From Nymphalis io (lineage: Eukaryota; Arthropoda; Insecta; Lepidoptera; Nymphalidae): DNA of 64,000 nucleotides. Both the position numbers and the translations under genes were made by a program. Of the stretch, positions 22,401-30,404 are shown in pieces. Location of the stretch: contig NC_065904.1 of assembly GCF_905147045.1 (NCBI RefSeq), forward strand, positions 62,001-126,000, read 5' to 3'. The stretch's first letter is position 1. Every line of letters starts with the position of its first letter. The notes beneath the pieces were generated by a model. That model was not told where the DNA came from and did no database searches. It worked only from the letters and a program-made list of their open reading frames with translations.

Positions 22401-23532
22401 CTGTTTTAAGAGAAATTGGCTCACTTATTCATTCATTCAATCTAACTGAGAACATGTCAAAGAAATGTATTACATCTGGGCATAGTGCTGATATTGTAAG
22501 AGACGACCAGGTTTGAATGGTGAGTGAGCCAATGTAATACAATTTACCCCATTGGAAGGAATAGTTAATACATTTTGCAGACCCCATATCTATGGGCAGT
22601 GCTAATCTGCCTTCTAAATATAAATATACTATTAAAACTATAATAATAACTATAATATACTATTAAATATAAAAATACTATTAAAACATAACTACTACTT
22701 CTCATTTGCTATAGTAAAATAATCATTTACATTATTATTTGGGTTTTAATGTAATTCTGTTAAGGTTCATAATTCCAACTCAGTATGCTTAAGTAACAAC
22801 TGTATTAAACTTACAATAAGTTTACATTGTCATGCATACATTTTATTTTTCTCAAAAAATTAAGCATAACAAGTTTATGTTTCATATAATATGATACATA
22901 TACTTGACTTTTTTTATTACTCTCCCCTAAATAATTAAATTTTAATCATTGTCCATCTTGGGAGTTATTTTTAAAGTTAATATAACAATACATTTTATAC
23001 AAGCAACAAATACATCAGATAATACATTAGCTTCGCTTGTGGTATCTGAATTATTGTATAATATGCTATATCAAATGAGTCAACATTTTCAATTGCTCAA
23101 TTTGTTTTTCACTAATAAGTTTCAAATGACAAAGGAAGTTATTTGTGGTCATCATCATTTAAAAATTTGATTCGAGGTAATAATGACTAAATTAGAAAAT
23201 TGTATGATAAATTACATTTATATAGTATAAGTTTTGATACACTTTATATTAATGAGATATGCACCGTAAGCAGGGTAGATCAGTTTTTGCTGATGTAAAG
23301 ATATTTATTTAGAAATACTTGTTACCTTTTAATATATTTTATATTTTGATTAAAATTTCCTATGTATTATTGTCATTTAAAAAAGTAATTGAAATAGGGA
23401 TAGTTTAAGAATCTTACCTACAATTAACTTGCTGAACAAACCGACCACTGCCACCGTGATGGAACTGGCACAGTACCACAGCCGACCCGGGTTCCGCAGG
23501 CGCGGGATGATCCACCCGATATCGTAAGCCAT
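10217..23532 (-). CDS. Taz: tafazzin, mitochondrial cardiolipin transacylase (five exons, 306 aa)
   Basis: Tafazzin moves acyl chains between phospholipids and monolysocardiolipin at mitochondrial membranes to remodel cardiolipin. The exons join in phase on the minus strand: 23418-23532, 20953-21078, 12255-12403, 11023-11306 and 10217-10463. Residues about 18-38 are a hydrophobic anchor. The acyltransferase HX4D site is H70-D75 in SNHHSCFDDP. RMRWSLAAHDICFTN and FFALGKCVPVVRGAGVYQ follow. Residues 144-153 are EWVHIFPEGR, and FKWGVGRLVADS and LPVWHEGMDRVLPN complete the core. The C-terminal helix (about 234-261) matches the family, but residues 264-306 are an unusual His/Asn-rich tail. Intron 3 holds an RTE element and intron 4 a MITE. 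No key residue is missing. Confidence 0.93.
10274..10329 (-). repeat. coding hexanucleotide repeat (His-Asn tract)
   Basis: On the + strand this is a run of gttgtg/gttgcg units; on the minus strand it reads alternating CAC/CGC and AAC codons. It is a simple-sequence expansion inside the tafazzin frame and is likely variable in length. Confidence 0.8.
10529..10866. mobile_element. MITE-like element with 31-bp perfect TIRs, in tafazzin intron 4
   Basis: The arms 10529-10559 and 10836-10866 are exact inverted repeats, beginning 'agggtccgttcacacagacc'. Parts of the arm sequence recur inside, at about 10684-10700 and 10741-10756 ('ccggtc', 'gtgtgaa' blocks). It has no open frame and makes up 338 of the 559 bp of the intron. 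No clear target-site duplication could be assigned. Confidence 0.82.
11023..11306 (-). CDS. Taz: tafazzin exon 4 (FPEG motif)
   Basis: Acceptor 'gtgtccag' ends at 11307. The donor is gtacga at 11022 downward, leaving AA so that AAG (Lys225) forms with exon 5. Without this splice the frame would run on to YDSPFAMTTL and stop at 10989, giving a shorter alternative end. Strongly GC-rich. Confidence 0.85.
12255..12403 (-). CDS. Taz: tafazzin exon 3
   Basis: Acceptor 'atcgcag' ends at 12404; donor gtacca, phase 0. It encodes VLDTGTLLRGARMRWSLAA to VRGAGVYQ, residues about 81-130, which match the human sequence around 'MRW' and 'DICFTK'. Confidence 0.9.
12964..12974 (+). repeat. left target-site duplication of the RTE element
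   Basis: tgtagtcattc, identical to 16134-16144. Confidence 0.85.
12975..16133 (+). mobile_element. RTE-clade LINE, essentially full length, in tafazzin intron 3
   Basis: The element lies between 11-bp direct repeats and ends in a (TTGA)n tail at about 16120-16133, the usual RTE 3' end. Its 5' part includes 'tactcccccaatctcatccc', which I recognise as common in such elements. It codes for an endonuclease plus reverse transcriptase protein on the + strand, opposite to tafazzin. Only two frame lesions are visible, so the insertion is fairly young. Confidence 0.92.
13161..16124 (+). pseudogene. RTE endonuclease/reverse transcriptase frame, two frameshifts
   Basis: Segment 1 (13161-13907) is an APE-type endonuclease: ATYNGRSM, GLSEVRR, GGVGFLVKK, VQVYAPTS and VVMGDFNAKVG. 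Segment 2 (13904-15484) has SDHRLVR, the end of the endonuclease, and then the RT domain: KNYRPISLLSHVYKLFSRV, EKAFDSIETW (motif A), RRGVRQGDVISPKLF and HLRFADDIVII (motif C). Segment 3 (15492-16124) has YLGQ, MTYGAETWTL, the RMRWAGHV-like KWQWAGHVCRR and SVGRPPARWTDDLKKVAG, and ends WTTIGC. A 1-nt loss near 13880 and a 4-nt tandem duplication near 15475-15482 shift the frame. Otherwise the motifs are intact. Confidence 0.9.
16134..16144 (+). repeat. right target-site duplication of the RTE element
   Basis: tgtagtcattc, identical to 12964-12974; it directly follows the (TTGA)n tail. Confidence 0.85.
16145..20952. other. remainder of tafazzin intron 3
   Basis: This is non-coding apart from the repeat B copy at 17038-17290. 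Slightly GC-richer patches near 18880-18960 and 19850-19930 show no open frame with protein character. A stretch at about 17340-17395 has two 'gattgcgac' blocks in mixed orientation, possibly a decayed MITE. Confidence 0.4.
17038..17290 (+). repeat. repeat B copy
   Basis: 'gcaagctcgtctgggtaggt' to 'ctcgtccgcatt'. It matches the copy at 6657 across its length, with a short deletion after 'gggacataacatctt'. Confidence 0.75.
20953..21078 (-). CDS. Taz: tafazzin exon 2 (catalytic HX4D motif)
   Basis: Acceptor 'gtgttgcag' ends at 21079; donor gtatga, phase 1. It encodes EFLNKTTVYNREALLRAVQR and VPLLTVSNHHSCFDDPGLW. The active-site His and Asp are H70 and D75. Confidence 0.92.
21917..21962. repeat. 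14-bp perfect inverted repeat with CRE-like cores
   Basis: atctacgtcatcgc (21917-21930) pairs with gcgatgacgtagat (21949-21962). The inner agaca/tgtct extends the hairpin with a small bulge. Each arm contains a TGACGTA core resembling bZIP sites. Confidence 0.6.
22495..22620 (+). repeat. decayed repeat B copy
   Basis: 'caggtttgaatggtgagtga' then 'tatgggcagtgctaatct' match the middle and 3' part of repeat B with many changes. Confidence 0.5.
23418..23532 (-). CDS. Taz: tafazzin exon 1 (start codon, membrane anchor)
   Basis: ATG at 23532-23530; donor gtaaga, phase 1. It encodes MAYDIGWIIPRLRNPGRLW, then a hydrophobic stretch (SSITVAVVGLF), as in other tafazzins. This is the first in-frame ATG of the conserved N-terminus. 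Confidence 0.88.
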
Positions 23533-24415
23533 GTTTGCACGAGCGCACCACTCACAACCATTACAGTAACATTGATTTTTTGCTTATTTTATCATGAATT
23601 TAAATTCACGTCCATTCACCTCACGTTCTTGTGCAACCTTGCTGCTCATTCGTATTTAATTCACTTTGTGTGACATTTGACAATGACATTACTTGAAAAG
23701 ATGAAGTACAATGCAAACTACTAACTCACATGACGGTCGGTATTAGTGTTGCTACACGATAATATAATATAATTTAAATCTAACATGGTACACAACATTT
23801 TATTAATAATATTAAAATATTTTTAAATGCGATTATTTTGATGGATTATATATTCTCAAGTTTCAAATAAGGATGAATTGGTACAATCAATAATATTTAA
23901 GGATTATTCTTAGAACAAACTTAACTTGTTGTAATAGAATTTATAATGATTGTTTAAAAAAAATATTAATAAAATATGTTGTTTTATATAATTTCCTTTC
24001 TATTTAAAATATAATTACCATGCTATTATGAAACAATATTTCTCTAAATTATATTATGATTTTTATAAGTTTTAAATAACAAAATTAAGCTTAAAGTCCG
24101 TAACATAAACTGAGATTCATGATTAACATTGCGCTATGGCATGTGGCTAGGCTCCACACTCTTCGCGCTTTATCTCATATCTAAAAACGGGTAAGCATAT
24201 AAAAAATAGGTTGAAATAAAATTTATAAAGAAATCAAAGCTCATGCATTTATCACAAAAAATACATTTTTGCTCACGATACAAAGCATAAGAAGCGAGAT
24301 ATTTAAGAAAAATTGATTTATGCGACCTTTGACCCTGAAAATATTAATTATTTACTTTTTTTGAAATAATATATTTATGTAACATGAAATAATATTTTTA
24401 ATATATGGGCAGTAT
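23533..24415. other. tafazzin upstream region
   Basis: The first about 200 bp upstream of the tafazzin ATG should hold its promoter and 5' leader. I see no TATA box at a clear position. The rest is AT-rich with no gene. Confidence 0.35.
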
Positions 24416-24421
24416 TTTATT
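24416..24421 (-). terminator. polyadenylation signal of the small secreted-protein gene
   Basis: AATAAA on the minus strand, about 95 bp after the stop codon at 24516. Confidence 0.45.
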
Positions 24422-24515
24422 AAATAATTGTAACTAATACCAGAGACGTCTTAATTTTATACAAATATAAATAGGATGTTTACATTGATACATAACAAAT
24501 AAATAGTGAGTCGCC

Positions 24516-24785
24516 TCACGCATCACTTCTAAAAAGATTAAACTCATACTCCACGTCGTGTGCCGAATACGCTTCCTTCGGTTTGAGTTGAACGAGCAAG
24601 CGTCTTCTTAATAATGCTGGTCTCACACTTGTTATTTCTGTGGTCATTGCAGTTTCTTCGTTTTCAGGGAACAGGTCCTTAAGGTCGTAAATGATTTCGG
24701 GGTCGTCGGCCACGTTGGGTTCTTGGTAAACAGGTACGCAGTATGCGCATGTGCACAACACCAGCAGAGCGAGAAAGGTGTGCAT
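24516..24785 (-). CDS. small secreted protein, family unknown (89 aa)
   Basis: An intronless frame begins MHTFLALLVLCTCAYC, a typical signal peptide, probably cut before VPVYQEPN. The mature part (about 73 aa) is acidic in its first half (ADDPEIIYDLKDLFPENEE), then has a basic RRR at about residues 60-62 in RPALLRRRLLVQLKP, and ends FNLFRSDA. It has no cysteine outside the signal peptide. An RRR site before RLLVQ could be a proprotein-type cleavage site; that is inference. A TATA box lies just upstream and a poly(A) signal downstream, which supports a real gene. I do not recognise the family. Confidence 0.7.
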   Translation of the reverse strand: MHTFLALLVLCTCAYCVPVYQEPNVADDPEIIYDLKDLFPENEETAMTTEITSVRPALLRRRLLVQLKPKEAYSAHDVEYEFNLFRSDA

Positions 24786-24820
24786 CTTTAGGAGTTTTGT
24801 TTCTTACTGGGTTTTCCTGT

Positions 24821-24827
24821 ATTTATA
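24821..24827 (-). promoter_or_regulatory. TATA box of the small secreted-protein gene
   Basis: TATAAAT on the minus strand, about 36-42 bp upstream of the ATG, implying a very short 5' leader. An initiator-like CCAGTA lies at about 24805-24810. Confidence 0.55.
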
Positions 24828-25012
24828 CTTAACATATATGTGGGATATCGTACAGTCGTCTTCAAATGTTTTATAATACATTATATTTATTTGATATCAG
24901 ATAATTTTACTTACATTTTCTCGTGAAACGTATCAGTTTTTGCTGTAATGAACTATAAAATTATTCCATAATTAATGAGGACAATATAAGCGCAAAACGT
25001 TCTCATGCGCGT

Positions 25013-25056
25013 TGTGTATATATATAGATATATATATATATATATATATCTATATG
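25013..25056. repeat. (TA)n palindrome
   Basis: A TA run interrupted by symmetric 'tagata'/'tatcta', flanked by 'gcgcg' on both sides; a self-complementary microsatellite. Confidence 0.7.
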
Positions 25057-25924
25057 CGCGCGGCGATATGTGACGCAGAAACATAGGGAAATTAGTAAAC
25101 ATAACTACGTAGCTGATAATATCCTATGTTTTACAAAGCGTGGAAAAATAAATGGACACATTTATGAAAATATATTTTTTTCAAACATAGCTGCGTCTAA
25201 ATAATATTCCAATCTATAAGAATAATAGTATACAAGTTGATAAGAACTAATAGTATACAAATTGTAACATAATAATTGCGCTGAGTGTACGCGGTCGTTT
25301 TACAAAGAACTGAGAGTGCAATGGGAAACCCCAGCAATAAAACCGTTGAGTGGTGCGGTGCGTACCTAACTGATGCTTCGGACGAGAGCGCGATCACGTG
25401 CGGGCGCCGCGGTCCGTCCTATGATCAACTAAACCGTGAACCTATTTACATATTTAAAACAAAAACTAAGATATAAACTAAGATAGTTATGGTAAGTCGG
25501 AACTACATTTTAAAATTAAATAAGTTTTTTTTTATATATTGGATTTTGTTTCCGTATAGCGAATCGGATTGCGATTATTACGGAACTTTCACATTTGATA
25601 GTTTATAGTGCAAAAAGTGATATAAGCATAGTATGATTATATGTTGCTTATTTTTAGAAGTGTAGCCTTTGATCAATTACATTAACTATCAGTCTGGATA
25701 TCCGGTGACTATGCCTGCACTTGGACAAAAGGTTTAGGAGATAAAGGGATAGGAGACAGTCACGTGTGTGACATATTCGCAATACGGCTGAAGAGATAGT
25801 AAGCTACAATACGTATTCGAATCTCATTATTTACCTTACCTTAGTATAACACGTGGCAAGTCGGGACGGGCAGGTAGGAACAAACATATATATAGGCCTT
25901 TGCATCTTTGACAGATGATTTAAG
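25057..25924. other. non-coding DNA
   Basis: No gene seen. A GC-richer piece at 25380-25430 lies in a short open frame without recognisable features. Confidence 0.35.
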
Positions 25925-27205
25925 CGGCATCGCGAAGGCACTTGCGTTCATGACTGAAAAGACCAATGCGAGAGAGGATCCTTTGGCCGCACTTCCGACA
26001 AGTGTATGCGCCCCCAGATGGGCGGGGGTTTGAAGCCCGCTCATGACGCCTAGTGCGTTTTTCTTTTAGTAGTTTAAACCAGTCATTGTCATGCTTTGAT
26101 TGACCTTCGTGAATAAGGCGTCACCACTTGGCACGGTCCTCTGCCAGTTCCTCCCATCGATTGCTAGGGATGTTAAACGCAACCATATCACGCTTAGCGC
26201 AATCTTTGTAACGGAGCATAGGCCGCCCAACAGACCTCTTTGCATCCACAACCTCTCCCAGTAGCATTTGCCTTGGAAGACGGGTCTGCTCCATTCGATG
26301 CACGTGTCCCAGCCACCGTAACCGTTTTTTTTTGAGAATGGCCATGATGCTAGGCAGCTGTGCCTCGCCTAGAACAGACTCGTTTGTCACGCGATCCTGC
26401 CATGTGATGCCCAGAATGTTCCGAAGACAGCGCAAGTGAAATGTGTTTAGTCGGTGTTCTTGTTTTGCGTACGTTGTTCACGTTTCTGCTCCATACAAGA
26501 GTGTGCTTAGGACACATGATTGGTAAACAAGCATTTTCGTTTTTACCGTAAGGTGTCTGTTATCCCAAGCCCTTGAACAGAGCCTCCCGAACGTAGAGGC
26601 TGCTTTGCCGATGCGAAAGTCGATCTCTGCATCAAGCGAGAGATTGCTCAACAAATGCGACCAAGGTAGCAAAATTTGTTAACCACCTGTAAAGGTGCGC
26701 CGTTAAGCAAGGTCACTGGTTACCCTAAACATCTTTGCGCTAAAATAACGGTCTTCTTGCAGTTTATGGACATTGAAAAGAGGTCGCACGCTCTGGCAAA
26801 TTTGTCTATTAGACTCTGGAGTTGAGCTTGGTCATGAGCAACGAAGGCAGCGTCGTCAGCGAAGAGGAGACTATCTACAAATAGGTCCTCCCTGTAGCGT
26901 TTGGACTTGAGCATTGAGATGTTGTACAGCCTACCATCGGTTCGCGTGTGTAAGTGGACGCCTTGCTGTTCATCTCCAAAAGCAACCTTCAGAAGCACCG
27001 AGAAGAATATTCCGAACAAGATGGGGGCCAGTGCACAATCTTGACGAACACCACGGCGTACGTCGAATGGCGTGGATGCGTTGCCATTGTGCAGGACGGT
27101 GACTTCCATACCTTCGTGGAACGATTGCACTATCCTTAGGAGTTTTGGGGGGCATCCAATTCTGACAAGAACCGAGTACAACCCCTCTGCTCACGGAGTC
27201 AAAAG
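25925..27205 (-). mobile_element. 5'-truncated LINE with C-terminal zinc knuckle
   Basis: On the minus strand from about 27205 downward: FDSVSR (palm motif A), VLVRIGCPPKLLRIVQSFHE, VRRGVRQDCALAPILFGIFF, and LLFADDAAFVAHDQAQLQ (motif C). Then come VLSTLLYGAET, a DRVTNESVLGEAQLPSI and RLRWLGHVHRME segment, and KRSVGRPMLRYKD. The last frame ends in a CRKCG...GLFSHERKC motif and stops just above 25920. Several frameshifts break the protein, for example near 27170 and 26440-26480. This type is distinct from the RTE copies in the window. I cannot name its clade with confidence. Confidence 0.8.
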
Positions 27206-28779
27206 TACAAACATAAGTATGTGAATAATATTCAGTTTCTCAAGTAAAAAAAAAATTTCATACGTATTATAATTACCAGTTAATATCAAGAAAAACTTTA
27301 TACCGGAAAAACATTTTTTGTCTAGTGCATGGTATGACTGAATTTTAAGCACGTGCATAAGAGCAACTATTAATAATAAGGTTAGTATACGTTTAGGTTA
27401 TCAAATTAGCAATCATTCAATATTGGCGCCATTCATTGATAACGTTGGTAAATTCCAGATCGCATAACTGCTAAAATAATAAGTATAATTACTTATCTAG
27501 CGACTCCAGCATAGTTATGAGAAGTTTTAATTATAAAGCGTCGTTATTCTTGTTAAATCTTTTTTTATTGGCGATCTACAAAACTTAAAATACTCCGCAT
27601 GGAGTCTTGTACAGACTTACAGTATAGTTGACGCAGTTCTAAATATTAGAAACAAAAGGAATACCTAAGAAAGTTACAGTGTGTTCGCCAAACACAGTGC
27701 GGTGTAATACTTTATACAGCATACATGACTGTATGCCGTATAAATTACTACACGTAGAGTGGATTGTACAAGTATCTTAGTATTATTTTATTTAAATGCA
27801 CATACTCGGGAGCCAAACTGAAAATCAGCGTCGAGGTCAAAACCTTGACTGGACCCAAGTGGTCTCATATATCATTGTTTATCATTTTTTGATCCTATGT
27901 TAATTTATTGAGTACCACTATGTAATATTTCTTTTTTTTAAATTCTGTTTAATCATTATTTAATATGCTCTGAGTCTCTATAAATAAGTCTTCTAAGTCC
28001 TAAGATCTGGTCTCCTATAAATAATTGAAAGAGCACACATATTTTAAAACATTATCCTAAGATGTAATGTTCTCGTAAGTGTGTTGGAGATTCTGATTAA
28101 ATAAATAAATAAAGTGATGTCTTGTAATGTATTTGGAAGGTCTTGTTAAACATTGTTAAAATCTATCTAAAAGTTTTTTATCACCACTCATTCATTTTTA
28201 CTAATTTGAATGATTAAAAAGAATAACCATTGAATTTATCAAGTATTGCTAATGTTTAATTTGTTTTAAGTTTAATAAGTTTAATCCTCAATTTTGTATT
28301 AGGTATAATTCTTTTAAAACCGAAAGACTGCTTTTTTTTACACCTTCCTACAATTATTATTAAACGATCGCACAAATCACTTTGTATCTTGTAATGAACT
28401 TTATCGTGTTCTGGCCTAACTGATGCATGTGGTCTCTTTTAGCTCTAATATTCTATATTATAATTAAGTATATCTATTCTATTTTTCAATTGAAAATTCA
28501 AATAATTGCATTTGTGGCTGATAATAACGCCATCTATGTGTACTAGTCTGCTTAGCGTAGAACGAAACAGTTATTTAAGTCATCGCTAGATGGTACTGCA
28601 CTAGAATATTAACTAAGTTTGATTTTGTTAGGTTATAAAATATTATTTTAAATTAAATAGTGAAAGTTATTTATGTGACTTTAAGATATGTAGTTATTAA
28701 AAAAATATATTTAAATGCAATTATTCATTGTGAAACTTTATTTTAATATAAGTTTGCTTATTTCGGTTACGTATGTAAC
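27206..28779. other. AT-rich intergenic DNA
   Basis: I see no gene. At 28525-28605 'aacgccatctatgtg' and 'cgctagatggtactg' face each other as a loose inverted pair. 'taacgccatctat' recurs at about 40952, so this may be a decayed repeat family. Confidence 0.4.
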
Positions 28780-28851
28780 GACTCCGTGGCGCAACGGTAG
28801 CGCGTCTGACTCCAGATCAGAAGGTTGCGTGTTCAAATCACGTCGGGGTCA
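28780..28851 (+). tRNA. tRNA-Trp (anticodon CCA)
   Basis: A 72-nt cloverleaf. Acceptor stem GACTCCG pairs with CGGGGTC, including a T-G pair. The D arm is GCGC..GCGC, the anticodon arm TCTGA-CTCCAGA-TCAGA, the T arm GCGTG-TTCAAAT-CACGT, and the discriminator is A. There is no intron. A T7 run at 28861-28867 is the pol III terminator. CCA is the Trp anticodon. Confidence 0.97.
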
Positions 28852-28860
28852 TATCAAAGA

Positions 28861-28867
28861 TTTTTTT
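28861..28867 (+). terminator. pol III terminator of tRNA-Trp
   Basis: A run of seven T residues, nine bases after the tRNA 3' end. Confidence 0.8.
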
Positions 28868-29167
28868 GTTTTTGCGTGACCTTTTTGATTATAATAATAG
28901 TTTAAAGAGAAATATTTTTGAGATAGAATAAGAATTGCCACTTTTTGACCGATCTTAAGGCAATTCATTCTACAAGGCACATTTGCCTTTTTTCAATGTT
29001 TTTTTACTACCTAAGCTGTTGCTACTCGCCGCTAGAAATCCGGGGCGCATCGGTACAATAATAGAGATGTGGTTATGTAAGTCCGATCTGGTCTGTCCTT
29101 CTAGGTTTTTCTAGTAATAAAAATTATGCCCAAAAAAATTGACATAATTTCGACTTTTTTTTTATAT

Positions 29168-29172
29168 AAAAA
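29168..29172 (-). terminator. pol III terminator of tRNA-Ala
   Basis: Five T residues on the minus strand directly after the discriminator base. Confidence 0.7.
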
Positions 29173-29244
29173 TGGAGATGCCGGGGATCGAACCCGGGGC
29201 CTTTCACATGCAAAGCGAACGCTCTACCACTGAGCTACATCCCC
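29173..29244 (-). tRNA. tRNA-Ala (anticodon TGC)
   Basis: On the minus strand, 72 nt: acceptor GGGGATG/CATCTCC, D arm GCTC-AGTGGTA-GAGC, anticodon loop TTTGCAT (TGC, Ala), T arm CCGGG-TTCGATC-CCCGG, discriminator A. There is no intron. It faces the tRNA-Trp gene, with 321 bp between the two 3' ends. Confidence 0.97.
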
Positions 29245-30068
29245 AGGCAAGAGTCAATGTCAAATTTAATATCTTATATCTGCGTTTCTCTTAAGTCGGC
29301 AGTTTTTACATTCTATTTAATCATAGTACCTAAGCGACCGACCTGCGCTCTGCGTTTTTTATTATATTATTTTATTTTCGCTAACTTAGTTTAGGAATGA
29401 CATCTATAGATAAACAAAAACTTTATTAAAAATCTTTAAAGAAAGATATTTTCATTTTATAATATCTAACGTTTTATATCATAATTTCTATGTGTTTAAA
29501 ATGTTAAATATTTTTTTGTAGTAATTTATTTAATTTAGCACAAAAATCAAATATACCATTTTTATCATTTTTATTAATGTTATTACAACACAAAAATTAT
29601 ACAAAGCCAAAGTCGTCGGAGGTATCGCTACTTATATATATTATAGTGTATACCTATGATTAAAGTGCATATTTGCAAAAGTGCGTTTAATTATAAAACA
29701 TTATTGCAATAAAATACAACCACACATAATATATTTAAAACGGTACTTGATATAATGTTGTATTTACATCATAAGTATATTTTCTTTGTATAAGTTTGTC
29801 ATTACTTTGTTGCATCTAATAGACGTAAAAACCAAAAATCAAAGCGGAATGTTCCTTCCAGTTTCCACTCACAAGCGAGTCCTAATAATTGTTAGATATC
29901 CAATCAAATCAGCTTACGATAAAGTTTCTGTGAATTATGTACTGGGGTTTTGACGGAGGGAAGATATTATTAATAATTAACGCCTTTTAACGGCTTGGAG
30001 GATACTTAATTCAGTGTACGCTTCGGTCACTCACACAGATCTTAGTGATCGAAGAGCGTCCGTCGCAT
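29245..30068. other. AT-rich intergenic DNA
   Basis: No gene or clear repeat seen between tRNA-Ala and the 3' end of GOBP1. Confidence 0.4.
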
Positions 30069-30085
30069 TTTATTATAAATAAGAA

Positions 30086-30091
30086 TTTATT
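30086..30091 (-). terminator. GOBP1 polyadenylation signal
   Basis: AATAAA on the minus strand, about 125 bp after the stop; a second lies at 30069-30074. Confidence 0.55.
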
Positions 30092-30213
30092 ATATAAATG
30101 AGTGACGTACTCAATATATTACGATATAAGCAGTAGTTTTTGTTGTTTTATCTTCATTAGCAGGTATCTACAACAAAATACATGTGCTAAACTAATGAAC
30201 GCGCCGGATCCGT

Positions 30214-30404
30214 TCATCTCGCCTCGGCTTCCATTATGAACTCAGCCATCAGCAGCTCCATGGTGGGCGCGATGCCTTGTGCCTGGCATGACACTTTGAA
30301 ACACTCCGCTACGCGCAGGATCCGCCAGCAGTGGTCTTCCTCCGCGTCGTGATGCTGCTCACATTTATGGATTAAATCCACCATTAACTTGGACAGCACC
30401 TCAC
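30214..30404 (-). CDS. GOBP1: GOBP1 exon 3
   Basis: Acceptor 'attacaag' ends at 30405. It completes the Gly codon of FPNG and encodes EVLSKLMVDLIHKCEQHHD to AEAR and the stop. It holds the last three conserved cysteines and the hydrophobic C-terminal helix. Confidence 0.92.

Larger units (their letters stand above)
21079..23417. other. tafazzin intron 1
   Basis: Non-coding. It contains a strong hairpin at 21917-21962, a decayed repeat B piece at about 22495-22620 and otherwise AT-rich sequence. The frame at 21271-21573 sits in a GC-richer patch but shows no recognisable protein. Confidence 0.4.
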
